This document shows positions 46,379-58,047 of a stretch of DNA of 64,000 nt, one piece after another. The notes beneath the pieces are model-generated. The model saw only the letters and a list, made by a program, of their open reading frames with translations. It was not told the origin of the DNA and made no database searches. Position 1 is the first letter of the stretch, and each line of letters opens with the position of its first letter. This stretch comes from Blastomussa wellsi. Lineage: Eukaryota > Cnidaria > Anthozoa > Scleractinia > Plerogyridae. The position numbers and the translations under genes were made by a program. The DNA lies in contig OX393562.1 of NCBI GenBank assembly GCA_947652115.1, forward strand, positions 31,137,734-31,201,733, in the 5' to 3' direction.

Positions 46379-47867
46379 ATTATTGTTGCAGTACTGTTGC
46401 GATGATGAATTTATGGTGTTCTAATAATGTTATAAGCCATCAATATTCAGCAAAGTTTTGTGCTTCACATTTTTTTGCATAATGAATGTCATCATCTATG
46501 CAAATGAAAGAAAATTGCCAGTAGCCAAATATTGATATAAAAATTAACTAGTGTCCAGACATTTCATTTTGTGTTTGTTTCCATACTGTCGTAATAACTA
46601 AGTACTGCTAGCCAATAATAATAGCATCAATAAAAAAACAGAATCTTGTGAAAGGACATTTTTGATCTGTGTGCATAAGACTTAACCTATATAGTGACGG
46701 GCGGATCCTGGATTTTTCTTTGGAGGGGTAGCACCACTAAGGAATGGCGTAATAAGAAAGCTGCAGGTCATCTCGGGGAGGGGGGGAGGGTTGCGCACCC
46801 CCTGCACCATCCCCCTGGATCAGTCCTTGAGTGGTACACATACAGTGTATATATATCTGGATCTTTCAAAACCGAGTCAAAGGAAATTTTTAGTGAACCT
46901 CGTGCGAACCGTTTTTTCTTGCCAAAGTCGAGGCTATAAAAAGGAATGTCAGTTCGTTTTTCCTTCCCAACTCTTTCATCCTTGGTTCAGTGCTGTTATA
47001 TTTTTTCTTTGCTCCTTTCTTGGCCCGATTTTATATCAGAAGCATCAAAGGACCTCGAGTAAATCGAGTAAAGGGAAAAAATTCAATAGGTTAAAAACAT
47101 TAAAACTAATAAAAAATAGAACTAGTGACATGATCACAGATAGTGCAGAGTGTTATCTACAACTTAACATGCCGTGGCAAACGTGGACACGTTGTTGCTC
47201 CTTTTGAGCAAACTGGGAAACGATTTTTGCAAACTCATATTTCTGTTGCGCAGACGGGCAGACAGGGAAACATTTCTGTCTGTAACGTTTCTTCATTTGT
47301 CACGGCCGTTAGGATGGTCATCTACATAGGTGAGAGTACTCCTGCAGGCCTCCTATCCCCCCCACCCACCCAGCATGTAGTGACTTCGGTTATAATGATA
47401 CTATTTGCTTTGCCAAACAAAAGCAGACAGAAACTCTAGATATTTTGCTTACTTTTTTACTTGACTTTCTTAAATATTTTATTTAACACCCAATTCACAA
47501 TTTTGATTTCCAAGTGTAATATGTTTTGTTTAGGGTAGAGACTAGAGGGCTTTTCATATGTCATTCCGGACACAAAAACGTAAAGACGCCACTTTCTCAA
47601 CACAATTTCAAGTATATTTATCATACTCCTGATACTACAGTGACGTCTTCCACGGTAAGATAAAAATCGTTTCTCAGAAGCTTTAGTCAAGACAGCTTTT
47701 TAATTTAACCTTGGTTTTGATGTCAATCTTGGTTTATTTTAATTGCAATAAGGCATTCAAGCAGCAAACCATTCTTGTTCCCAGTGCCCTCGTTTCTTTG
47801 GGTCACGTGGTTAAAAGAAAACACGTGGCCCTGGGGACGAGGATGGCAGCAAACGTGACTGTCAACG

Positions 47868-47970
47868 TTTGCAACTTGATACTTTTGTTTGTTAAGTTTC
47901 TTGCAAAAGGTTTGTAACTTGATACTTTTGTTTTTCTCTCGCAAACGTATGTAACATGATACTTTTGATT
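47868..47970. repeat. Three spaced copies of a ~22-bp motif
   Basis: Ttgcaacttgatacttttg, tttgtaacttgatacttttg and atgtaacatgatacttttg occur at 47868, 47911 and 47948, about 40 bp apart, each preceded by ttgcaaa/gcaaacg-like sequence. Confidence 0.75.
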
Positions 47971-48880
47971 CTCGAAAACATATTAAAAGATGTGTTTCTT
48001 TTTCAAGGCCGGAAATAACTGGGTAGAACGTTAAATATCTGATGTAAAAATTGAAAGAGAAAAATTTCGCTTTATTCAAATAGCAATTTTTCATTGAAGT
48101 GATAAACAAGAACTGATTTAATTATCAAATAGTCACGGAATAGTACATTCTTTTTCCGTTGCCGCCATTCGGTTAAAACCACTTAAAATTTTCTTTATAT
48201 ACAAGGATATCGATTTATCTAGCAAGCGTTTTAACGAAAAGTATTGAAGGTAAACGGCTTTGCTTGTCCAAGAGTTTCCAGCACCAGTGAAAACTAAATA
48301 CCTCAAACAATAATTAAATTTATTTGCGGTTTTCGGAAGGCGCCACGGAGTCTACTGCAATATTTGGGAACTTTCCTTGCTTCAAACTTTTGACTCTTCT
48401 TTTTCAGTGAACTATCCATTAATGCAAAAGATTAAACCCTGGCAGAGACTTAGCGGTAACGCAAGTTCTGGAGGCGCTTGGCAGTGTGCAACAATACCTT
48501 TAAATTTAGCAAGTTTACCGTACTGTGACAAAGTCGGGGGAAAGCTTGAACAACGTTTGCACGTGTGTCCATTAAAAGTAGAAATGGACAAGACGCTGGA
48601 GAGAAATAATACGCTTCTCTTTATTTGAACCCTGAAAAACACAATACTTTCAAAACTGCAGAAAAACTCTCAAATACACAGGCTTGGGTTACCACAATAC
48701 TGAACATGATAAAAGTGTCGACACCCAAAATAAGTCAAAATATTCCTCCTATACCCGACTAAAATCAGAGAGCATTAAAACGAACGCGCCTTACACGTTG
48801 TGTTCTACAGCATGGAAGAGTACAAGACGTTTTAGTGTGATTCCGTATTTGCGTAGTTTAACTTCCATCTTATAGTGTGC

Positions 48881-49125
48881 CATTCTCGTCCCCAGAGGCC
48901 GCGATTCGTTTGGTCAGCACCAAGGAATCGAGACCTCTGGCCGCAACCAAATTGTGAGCATGCGTAGAGAACTCGTTTTGTAGCTTTCAGCCAATCAGAT
49001 TTGATTTTGTGCATGCGCAGAGTAACGGGAAGTCCGAAAATCACGGACTTCCGGTGTTGGATCTTCCCAGAGGTCGCGATTGTTGGTGCTGACCAAAAGG
49101 ATCGCGGCCTCTGGGGACGAGAATG
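48881..49125. mobile_element. 245-bp MITE
   Basis: Ends cattctcgtccccagaggcc and ggcctctggggacgagaatg, with ggtcagcacc/ggtgctgacc inside. Non-coding. Confidence 0.85.
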
Positions 49126-49192
49126 CGTCCCAAGCTGCTGCAGAAGGAGCTGGTTAATATGATGAATTTTAACTTCATTGCACAGCAGCACT

Positions 49193-49265
49193 GGGGGATT
49201 AGCTCAAATGGTAGAGCGCCCGCTTAGCATACGGGAGGTAACGGGATCGATACCCGGATCCTCCA
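49193..49265 (+). tRNA. tRNA-Ala (AGC)
   Basis: 73 nt. Acceptor GGGGGAT pairs with ATCCTCC (one G-T), discriminator A, D arm GCTC-AAATGGTA-GAGC, anticodon loop TTAGCAT (AGC), T loop ATCGATA. The A at position 54 is normal for animal tRNA-Ala(AGC). There is a C-A mismatch closing the anticodon loop and an A-G mismatch at the base of the T stem, so slight decay is possible. A T5 run follows. Confidence 0.85.
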
Positions 49266-49272
49266 GGGGAAA

Positions 49273-49277
49273 TTTTT
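49273..49277 (+). terminator. RNA polymerase III terminator
   Basis: TTTTT seven bases after the tRNA-Ala 3' end. Confidence 0.7.
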
Positions 49278-49610
49278 GGCTTCTTTGGTTTGTTTGGACG
49301 CTTGCTTGGTTTCTACGTTTTCTTTTTGTTTCTGTTTTTTTTTTTCTGTGCTAAGTCCAATTATTTTTATGCAAAACCAGAGAGAAATAAAATTGCTCTT
49401 CAATTTAAGTGAGCACATCAGCGTGCAGCTGGACGCGGACTTTTCAAAGCCTGATATTCCAGCACAGGATAAAAGTCATCTTTGGATATTCAGTTTTATT
49501 TGTCCAAAACGTTAAGCTTATATCGATAAGGGCGAACACATGTTACAATGTATTTTATGGGGAAGACAGTTTTCGATTCTGCTTCTTCTTTTCACAAAAA
49601 ATGCATTTGA

Positions 49611-50512
49611 TACGGAAGCCGAGAAGGGACAATCCAAAAATAATTTTCAAATCCAAAAAAATATTTCAAATCGTAATAATTTTTGCAAATCCTTGTTGGA
49701 AAGTTTGTCAAATCTAAAAAACTATTTCAAATCTTTATACAATTATTGTATCCACAAATAAATTTTCACGAATACGAAAAATAGTTTACAATCCAAAAAT
49801 CTTTGTGAAATCCAAAAATATATTTTGAAATGGCAAAAAATATTTTGTCACGTGCTGCTTGCGCCGGCAATCAGTTTGTGTCAGAGGCTTGCCGACTTTG
49901 CCGCCATATTGCATCCAAAGGAGAGGAGAGTTTGGAATATGAGCAGTGCGATGTTCTGCCATAAACGTGGAAGGCAAATTTTGGAACATTGAACATTCTG
50001 CCGTCAGCGTACGTGGGACTCTAAAGAGACAATAACAGGAAAGCGTGTTGTGCAGTTCGGCTGACGAGAGATCTGCAGTAAAACATAACATGGGGATTTG
50101 AAGAACATGAGATTTCTATGAAGGACTTTCAATAGAATGCTAAGCGAGTATGGGTTGCGAAGAAGAAATCCCCAAGAAATCAAGCTCATTACAAGCACGC
50201 TGTGTGGAAAGTGATTAAACGTGGAACAAGCTGAGGACAAGCTACAATGTAACCATTCCTCGAGACATGGTCATGCGAATTGATTGCCGGCAAAAGCAGC
50301 ACGTGACAAAATATTGTTTTGCGATTTTCAAAATATTTTTTTGGATTTCACAAAGATTTTTCGATTGTAAACTATTTCGTATTCGTGAAAATTTATTTGT
50401 GGATCCAATAATTATATAACTTTCCAACAAGGATTTGCAAAAAAATATTACGATTTGAAATATTTTTTGGATTTGAAAATTATTTTTGGATTGCCCCTTC
50501 TCGGCTTCCGTA
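49611..50512. mobile_element. 902-bp foldback element with 6-bp target duplication
   Basis: Begins tacggaagccgagaagggac and ends with the near-inverse cccttctcggcttccgta, flanked by ATTTGA on both sides. The arms are about 260 bp and very A/T-rich, with repeated aaatccaaaaa motifs. They end at gtcacgtgctgctt.cgccgg/ccggcaaaagcagcacgtgac. The unique centre (~400 bp) has no domain. Confidence 0.85.
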
Positions 50513-51127
50513 ATTTGACAACCCTGAAAGATTGCAATACTCCTTAGCTTCAACTAGTAAACCTAACGGTTACCTTTACCCCAATACTCAAACTTAAACA
50601 TCTTTAACTAAATTTACCAAAGTTAACTTAAAAATTGTAAATTTAGTGTTGTAACTGTTGTGAGGGAATAAAGAATTGTTGTTGTTGTTAGGAAATTTTC
50701 TTTTTTTAACCAGTGCTTTTCATGATCATGATAGGAAACTATTAAGACAAACCAGGTCTGACTTTTTTGCATTAAAAAGCCCAGAACAGATCGGATATAA
50801 ATACAAAAATACTTATAATTTGCGTTGGTATTAAAATCATAATCATTTCATCGGGCATTGTGGCGTATTTTGCGGGCTAGCCCTTAGTCCCAAACCGCCA
50901 CCACCCTGGGCGTAGCCCTTAGCCCCAAACCTCACTTTTATATTATTTTGTATATAGCGCCTAAAACTCTCGAATCGAGAAATGAATGATTTACGGAAAA
51001 ACATAAGTGGATCATGACTTTGTGATGTGCATGGTGTTGTTACTATTTGGGCCGTGGAGATTCTAAACGCTTTTAAAGACACTGTAAAAAGTTTGAAAGA
51101 ACATTGAATTAATAGGTCAGGAACATT
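50513..51127. other. Spacer with a retroposon tail
   Basis: At about 50640-50690, gtgagggaataaagaattg followed by (TTG)n looks like the 3' end of a LINE or SINE whose body I could not identify. Nothing else recognised. Confidence 0.4.
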
Positions 51128-51357
51128 TCAATTTTGCCTTCTTTTCCAATGAAATAATGAAAATGCATTTGGCTAGTTTTGTTTGTGTCGTCTCTTTGGC
51201 CTATTTAATCGCTTTTGGGAGATTTGATGTCAATTTTTACTCGAGGCAAATTAAAACCTCAATTTCTTTCTAAAGCGATCAAATACGCGAAAAAAATAAA
51301 AACAAGGCCGATAAATTTTCCTTAATTCATTGAAAAGAAGGTAAAATTGAAGGTTGT
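51128..51357. mobile_element. ~230-bp inverted-repeat element
   Basis: Caattttgccttcttttcca is mirrored by tgaaaagaaggtaaaattg. Confidence 0.55.
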
Positions 51358-51975
51358 TGACCTTTTTATTTCACGTTATTTTAAACTTTATACAATGTCT
51401 TAAACTTCTTTCAGAATCTCAACGGCCGAAATTGTAGAAAAACACAGGCAACATCAGAAAGTCAAGTTCCACTTGATACGTTTACATAAATAATTTTTTT
51501 TCTCTAATCGCGAATTTGGGACACCTGTGATTACAAGCGAGTGACCAGGACAACAGTTTTTGCCGCTTCAACCTATACAGGAAGTGCGGCTTGCCTTTCC
51601 TACTATATGTTGCACGTTGACGTTGCTCTTAACTTAGAGCGCTTTTCAATCGCGTGTCAAACGTAATTTTTTATATTGACGAAGTACTTCGTTCACAATT
51701 GCTTGGTCCTCCACTACAATTATCAGTGTGCCAGCTGATCAGACGATGACTGTTAAGGAGTTTGGAACACAGGTGCCATGCAGTTTCTCTGGTTTAAAAT
51801 TTGGTTTAAAATAAGCTTTCAGCTGCCACCCAACAGCCTTTAAAGTATGATAAAAATGGCGTGAATAAATGCATTTATTGTATACTCAACAAAATATCTT
51901 GTTTCCGATTGGCCAATGGCGAATGTATAAATAGGTTATAGAGTGCAATCCAGGTTATAGAGTGCAATACGGAAG

Positions 51976-52255
51976 TTGCTATGGAAACACCGGGGAAACG
52001 CCAAATTTGAACACCAAAGTGAAAAAAAAATGGCTGACAGTCGGTTTGCTTCGTCAAACCAAAACATCGTTGAGCAACTTAAAGAAAATGCGAAAAACCA
52101 AAACACGTTGAAAGCTACACAAACCTGGTTGAATGTCTGGCAAACATGGGCGACTTAAAGAAAACTAAACCCAAAACTGGAAGAATACGAGCACGAACAA
52201 CTCTATAAAAGCAAAGTAGCGCGTTTGAGTAATTTTGTTAAGAATATAATAAATT
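51976..52255 (+). pseudogene. Crypton/DUF3504-type tyrosine recombinase N-terminal fragment
   Basis: From the ATG at 52030 the frame reads MADSRFASSNQNIVEQLK, then NQNTLKATQTWLNVWQTWAT, a TAA stop, and continues in the same frame RKLNPKLEEYEHEQL. These strings are typical of the N-terminal SAM-like part of Crypton-derived tyrosine recombinase proteins common in cnidarians. The stop stands where those proteins usually have a charged residue. The catalytic domain is absent, so this is a fragment of a mobile element or derived gene. Confidence 0.6.
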
Positions 52256-52989
52256 AAATAAAAAATCGTATGAACCTGCTCGTGCATTTCGTGATTTATG
52301 GTCACTCGTGATGTTTTGAGAGAGTCCTTTGCTCCCGTTGAAAATCAATGCCCTTGGACCCTCTCGCCCACCCGGAGTGGAAGAAATTTGAGTCTTAGGC
52401 CGGGTCGCTAAGCTAACTTTCGACCGTTTGGGTAACGCGGAGTTTGAACAAAGCCGCTGTCGCTGGCTTAAAACGGGAAAGTTTTCAGAGATTGCCTACG
52501 TTTTATTCGGTCTCTGTGAAAAATCGACGCGGGAAAAGACCACGGATGGAAAATGTAACTATCGTCCGTGATCTACCCGGAATTTGGAGGCGACTGGAGC
52601 TGCTGGAGCGAATTTACGGCCGTTTTCCTTCGGCGGATCGGATCGACTGCTTCGTCAGGGTACCCAACCTTGGGAAAGGATATATAGAGAGAGCAAAACC
52701 GGTTCCACTAAAACTAATAGAATGGTCATAAATCGGCTCGAAGACCACACAGGAGGGGAAAACCACTCCACTAAAGTAAGGTAAGACGATTTTCATTTAA
52801 ATTTCTACATTTTCAAAGGTTACAGAAACAATCGTTATTTTCCCCATGCAAATCCTTAGAGCTGCTCATATATCGAGCTTGGGCTACCTGTGATCACTCG
52901 TGCCCATAAATCACGAAATACACTCGCGTTCATACAATTTCCTATACATATATGTAAAAATGTGTGAAACAAATTACAGAATGGAAACT
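52256..52989. other. Region with an unassigned open frame
   Basis: A plus-strand frame is open from about 52417 to 52731 (ends VPLKLIEWS) but lacks a good ATG and a recognisable domain. Overlapping open frames exist on both strands. It may be TE-derived. No call made. Confidence 0.3.
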
Positions 52990-53253
52990 GCGAGCGTGGC
53001 CTAGTGGTCAGGGCGCTGGACTTGTAATCAGGTGGTCCTCCTCCCTGCCATTAAAACGGATTTGTCTTCGGTGGTCCCGAATTCAACTCCTCCACGCTTT
53101 GTAAATAGCCAGCTGGTCTGCCTCCTGCCAGTTGGGATTTTTAAGAACTTTCTGTTTCATTTACAATATTTGTTTACGTATTTACAGTGTCCCCAATTAG
53201 CACAGTGGTGCTAAATACATTGACACTTAAATAAAGTTATTATTATTATTATA
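52990..53253 (+). mobile_element. tRNA-derived SINE with LINE-like tail
   Basis: Head gcgagcgtggcctagtggtc is a tRNA A-box region. The body (agctggtctgcctcctgcca, gttgggattttt) is shared with the SINE at 56564-56885. The tail tgtccccaattagcac...aaataaagtt(ATT)n matches the LINE 3' end at 12714-12792. Confidence 0.8.
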
Positions 53254-53393
53254 AATGTAATTTTTTCACACTTTTTTACCATATTCATTCGTTAGCGCAA
53301 TTTTTATCGATGATTTGTTAAAGGCCGTTGGTTGGCAGCCGAAAGCTTATTTTAAACCAAATTTTCAACCAGAGATCGTTTTAAGTTCTTACA

Positions 53394-53700
53394 ATAGGGA
53401 CTTTACGAAACCACGACGGCGACGCCAACGACAACGTCCACAAAAAAATGCATTTAAATTTTTCGTAAGATTCTCGCAACTATCAGAATTTGTTTAATGT
53501 GATTATCAGTATCAGCGCTAATTTCTACTTGGATTTTTCTGCGCTTATTTAATTCAAACGAGAAACATGAAAAACTCGCCGTTGCGGTTCACGTTTTCAA
53601 CACATCTTTTCCTTCAATTTTAAAATGAAAAAATAATTCTGAGTCTAAAAGTTTTCATTTGCAGCAAACTTCAAGCTTCGCCCTCTCCGGTGTAGCACTT
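53394..53700. mobile_element. Diverged MITE related to the 368-bp family
   Basis: Begins agggactttacgaaaccacg followed by cggcgacgccaacgacaacg, and has an inner cgttgcggttcacgttttc like the gaggttcacgttctcc of the 368-bp family. The right end is uncertain. Confidence 0.5.
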
Positions 53701-54654
53701 AAGTTGTTTGTCATATACCTACGTGACTTGCTGTGATGTCACGTGCAAGATGTCGCGCCAACCAACACTGGTTAAATTTGGCTTTAAAGCATTTATCATA
53801 TAGAAGTTCACGACGAAACATAAATTTACCAGATTTTGTGGCAAAAGCTCACAAAATGTTCAAAATAAAAACGTTCTTAATCGACATTGAGCCTGAGGAA
53901 TGTTATTAATATACCTTCTTAAAATTTTGGCTAATTTCAGCCTCAACGTTCTTATAAAATAGGTTCTTGTATAACAAAAAAAGAATATAGTAGAATAACG
54001 AGGGAAATCATACAAATCAGGTATGTTAAGTAGGGACAAGTAAAATTGCAATTGGTTTCTAAGGGGGTGTTAATTGACATCATATCGGGGAGCACCTGGG
54101 CAACTTTCGTACCGGCGCGAGTTCACCCCTGTTCCCTCATGGTGATCGACAGAAATAGAAACGAAAGGAATATACAGGGAGAGCGAAAGGGGCCTCTATC
54201 CATGGCCATTGTTCCATCGCATGCTTGTAGCCTCTGCAGAGTTAAGCAGTGATATGAGGGACAACTTCGGAAAGTTATGTGCATTACCCCGCCTTATCTT
54301 TGATTACACAGCTCTTAGAGTCTCCGTCAAAAACTTTGAGCTTGGACAAAACGCCCCTTATTGCGGAATAAACTTGAGTCAGCATTATTTGTATTTAAGT
54401 ATTAATTATATAGCTACATCAAAATCAACAAATGAATTGTTTATTAATTTTTTTCCAAATTGGACAGGTTTTGCTCAAACTGTCCAATTTAAGAAACATC
54501 TGGATACCTCCCATTAAACAATCAATTTATATTGTCAAGAAAAACTAGTTTGGAGGGTGAAACATCTGCCTGTTCATATATTTGTGGATGCTATATATCA
54601 ACCGTAACAGGACTACATGCTTGTCCAATTTGCAAACAATAGCATTTAAAAAAT
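53701..54654. other. Intergenic, nothing recognised
   Basis: Short open frames only; no domain or RNA gene seen. Confidence 0.4.
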
Positions 54655-54717
54655 TGCTCGGACTGCCAAATTAGACTCGGCCTACGCCCTCATCCAATTT
54701 AGCAGTCCTCGAAATAG
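54655..54717. repeat. 63-bp palindrome
   Basis: Ggactgccaaattaga and tccaatttagcagtcc face each other around a short loop; further ccaattt copies lie at 54480-54640. Confidence 0.6.
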
Positions 54718-55591
54718 TACCTGGCAACCAATAACGTACAAGTGTCTCAGATTTGCTGTTGCGCGTTACAGCTAGCCAATTACGTATCTTATGCTAAATA
54801 TCTAAACATAGGCTGATTACATTGCTTTAACATTTCCCCCCGTGTTCGCATTTCGTATTTTTAAAGCACATTGAATTTTGCTCGTAATCTATAATTCCAG
54901 AGACATTCACATTTCCAAATTTATACTGACGACAACGACACCACTGTTACTGAACGAAATTCCGATAGCGACATAGTAACCTTCGAAATTGCGACATGAA
55001 AATTTGGAAGGGGGACATGAAGAACCCCCTAACAGGGCCTCTTGAAATCTGCTGAAACACTGTCTCGAGTGTCTTCTATACCTTCTCAAATGAAACTAAA
55101 ACTACGGAGAAAACGAACAAATAAATTAAGGTGACTCCAAACTGCTCCTGCATTTCCGGCACCTCAACTTTGACAGATCAACACTACGAATATTTGTCAG
55201 TTGACACAACAATTATTTTATTATATACATAGTGACAATTTATAGGCAATAAACCTTTGCATAAATGGCGTCCAAATTTGAATAGAACCGACTTGTTGTG
55301 TTATCATAATTTTAGTTCAGAAATCCAGGAGTTGATTCATTTATGGCGACGTTTCTCGATGCGATAGCAAACGTTTTCCTTTTAAAGGTAACACAGTGTG
55401 TTTAAATAAAGTTCTTCTTTATTATAGCTTGTTGCCGCCGTAATTTTGCTGAGATCTCACTTGGAAAGCCATCAGAATGCATTTGCAGCTTTGTTTTCCT
55501 CGCGCTGCGTTTAACTCTTTAATTATAGACTAGAAAAATCGCTTTAAGTTCACAATGGTTGAGTACTCGATATATATAATAAACAAATTAC
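54718..55591. other. Intergenic with a palindrome-family fragment
   Basis: Near 55050-55085, gaaacactgtctcgagtgtc matches half of the palindrome at 28496-28642. No gene. Confidence 0.4.
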
Positions 55592-55737
55592 AGCATAGAA
55601 AGTGCTTTGTACGGATTATTATTCACTCGTCGCAAAACTTTGGAAAACTCACTCGTTCGCTGCGCTCACTCGTTCCGGCGTTTTCCAAAGTTTTCCAACT
55701 AGGGAATAAAAATCCGTACGTCGCACTTTCTATGAAT
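55592..55737. mobile_element. 146-bp palindromic MITE
   Basis: Catagaaagtgctttgtacgg...ccgtacgtcgcactttctatg ends, with caaaactttggaaaactc/ggcgttttccaaagtttt inside and cactcgttcgctgcgctcac at the centre. Confidence 0.75.
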
Positions 55738-56205
55738 TAATCTATATATGTTGACATAACAAGTTGCCATAGCAACAGTATAACCTTGTTAAATGCACCC
55801 GTAATTTTGGCTTTAACTGCTAATAACTCAAAAATCAGCATGACAAGATGCAGCTCTTGGCAAAGGTTAAAACAATTCTGTACATGGAGTTCAGAGCCAC
55901 CTAAAGTTTACGAAAAATTAAGGTGGTTCTGAATTCAACATTCAACGGAACAAAAAACAAAAATAATAAATCTAATTGGTCGAGTCACTGATAATCACTG
56001 GAAAAGTTAACTCACTGTGATTTAATCACTGGTACAGTATGTTGCCCTATTTCCGGACACTTTTTGCATAAACCGTAATATCTTAACTCAAAAAAACGCA
56101 AACAAGCTGAAATTCAGCCACAAGTTAGCTTACACGGCTAGTAAATATTTTGTTTTTTGTGTTGCTGTCACTTGACCCTTACCGTTTATAACTCCAAAGT
56201 TCGGT

Positions 56206-56563
56206 TGTTAACCCCCGAAGCTCACCCCCTCGGGGCGTAGCACTTAACCCCCGAAGCTCACTCCCTCGGGGCGTAGCACTTAACCCCGGAAGCTCACCCC
56301 CTCGGGGCGTAGCACTTAACCCCCGAAGCTCATCCCCTCGGGGCGTAGCACTTAACCCCCGAAGCTCACTCCCTCGGGGCGTAGCACTTAACCCCCGAAG
56401 CTCACCCCCTCGGGGCGTAGCACTTAACCCCCGAAGCTCACCCCCTCGGGGCGTAGCACTTAACCCCCGAAGCTCACCCCCGCGGGGCGTAGCACTTAAC
56501 CCCCGAAGCTCACCCCCTCGGGGCGTAGCACTTAACCCCCGAAGCTCACCCACTCGGGGCGTC
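56206..56563. repeat. 36-bp minisatellite, about 10 units
   Basis: Unit gcacttaacccccgaagctc followed by accccctcggggcgta. Ccccga and tcgggg within each unit can pair. The period is a multiple of three, so the minus strand stays open for 128 codons of a 12-residue repeat, which I do not treat as a gene. Confidence 0.95.
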
Positions 56564-56885
56564 AAAAAAAAATGAATGAATGAATGTCAAAAAAAAAATG
56601 TCAAATGAATGATTATAGTGGTCATGCACTTAGCTACATCAAGCTAATTCTCAGACATGCCACTCAAACTGAGGGAAACAAATATTTCAAATAAACATAA
56701 CAAGCTTGAAAATCCTAACTGGCGGGAGGCGGACCAGTTAGCTATATACAAGCATGACCGAGGAGTTGAACTAGGGTCCACCAAGAAACAACTCCAGCTA
56801 AGTGGTCAGAGCGGGACTTGAACCCGTGACCTTCGGATTTCAAGTCCGGCGCCCTAACCACTCGGCCACGCTGCCTCCACGCTGC
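56564..56885 (-). mobile_element. tRNA-derived SINE splitting the minisatellite
   Basis: On the minus strand: head ggcagcgtggccgagtggtt, anticodon-like ggacttgaaatccg, B box ggttcaagtcc. A body like that of the SINE at 52990 follows (aactggtccgcctcccgcca, gttaggatttt), then an A/T-rich tail with ATTC repeats. The array motif ctcgggg.cgt on both sides is the likely target duplication. Confidence 0.8.
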
Positions 56886-57047
56886 CTCGGGCGTAGCACT
56901 TAACCCCCGAAGCTCACTCCCTCGGGGCGTAGCACTTAACCCCCGAAGCTCATCCCCTCGGGGCGTAGCACTTAACCCTCGAAGCTCACCCCCTCGGGGC
57001 GTAGCACTTAACCCCCGAAGCTCACCCCCTCAGGGCCGTAGCACTTA
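56886..57047. repeat. 36-bp minisatellite, remaining ~4 units
   Basis: Same unit and phase as 56206-56563, separated from it only by the SINE. Confidence 0.9.
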
Positions 57048-58047
57048 AATGTGCGAAGGACTTTTAGCTCTGACCAAAAGGTCTTTAAAAGACTTGTCCT
57101 TCATGTGAGCGACAATTGGAGAATATATTTGACCGAGTCTGTTATTCTCAGTATTCTCATCGTCTGAAACTCTTTGGATCCTTCGAAATTTTGGAAAGAG
57201 TTCGTCGAATTAGATGCCCTATTTCCGGACAGGTTGCCCTATTTCCGGACGACCATTACGAGATAAATACTCCGCTTTTCTTGGGAATATTCTTCTCCCT
57301 TTTGGCAAAATAAATCTTATAAAAGTTGATTAAAGAAACATTCATTTAAAAGATTACTTTTTGTCCAAAATTGAAAGCTTTTTCTTTCGATTATTTAGCG
57401 AAGAAGTCATCAATGTTTTGTAACCGGCCAACAAGCCGACATATTTGATTTGCATCACGGTAAGATGAGGAAGACTGGCGACTGATTTATTAGATACTGG
57501 ACTGGACTTGGAAAACAACACTCAAGCATTTTTTCCAAGTAATTATTTCAGGTGAGTCGAAATTATGAAAAGGAGTTATAAAAACGCTTGTCTTTCAACA
57601 ACTCTTCGATAAGATTGCATTTGAAATAGACACTAGTTTGCTATCGTTAGGTGTCCGGAAATAGGAACACCTCACCAAAAATCCAAATAAACTCTTTTGC
57701 GGTCAAGTTCGAAGATACGAAACTGAAAACAGAAAATTCTTATATGCTGACAAACCTAGTCCTTTAAGCTTTACTTATGTCCAAAAAAGTAAACTGTAAA
57801 TAGGTAATTCTACGCGCGCTAAAAATCGCATTTAACAAGAAACAAAATTTACCTACCTCGACTGAAAACGAATGTTCTCGCCTAAACGGAGCGTGGCTTG
57901 GCCACAAAGGTATTAAAAGAAAGCTGACTAGTCGATAAGTCTTTGGAACATATCGATCGAATTTGCTTTATTGTTTCAACGAAATACGGAATCGTTAAGT
58001 CGAAGTGTCCGGAAATAGGGGTGTCCGGGAAATAGGGCAACATACTG

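Larger units (their letters stand above)
45460..48880. other. Intergenic, no gene supported
   Basis: AT-rich. It contains a dispersed-repeat end near 46695-46800 with a G-rich run (gggggaggg), a 19-bp tandem duplication (46341-46378), a palindromic cacgtgg pair near 47803/47823 and a threefold repeat at 47868-47970. The open frames are short and show no domain. Confidence 0.5.
56035..58047. mobile_element. 2.0-kb non-autonomous pogo/mariner-like element
   Basis: Starts CAGTATGTTGCCCTATTTCC (inverted repeat of 26-27 bp, one extra C in the right end) and is flanked by TA on both sides. CAGT ends and a TA target fit the Tc1/mariner superfamily, pogo group. Further copies of tgccctatttccggac or its inverse lie inside at about 57210, 57235, 57650 and 58005 and may be transposase-binding sites. 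No transposase ORF. It carries a minisatellite and, inside that, a SINE. A partial second copy lies at 62999-63452. Confidence 0.85.

Noticed and set aside
52444..52731. 95-codon plus-strand frame
   Set aside because: No ATG at its start, no recognised domain, and competing frames on both strands.
56179..56565. 128-codon minus-strand open frame of 12-residue repeats
   Set aside because: It is the 36-bp minisatellite read in frame; the period is a multiple of three, so absence of stops carries no information.
56800..56880. Possible tRNA-Ser (TGA) gene on the minus strand
   Set aside because: It lacks the long variable arm expected of tRNA-Ser and continues into a SINE body; it is the SINE head.
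56206..57047. CRISPR-like array
   Set aside because: Units are contiguous with no unique spacers, and the genome is eukaryotic; it is a minisatellite interrupted by a SINE.
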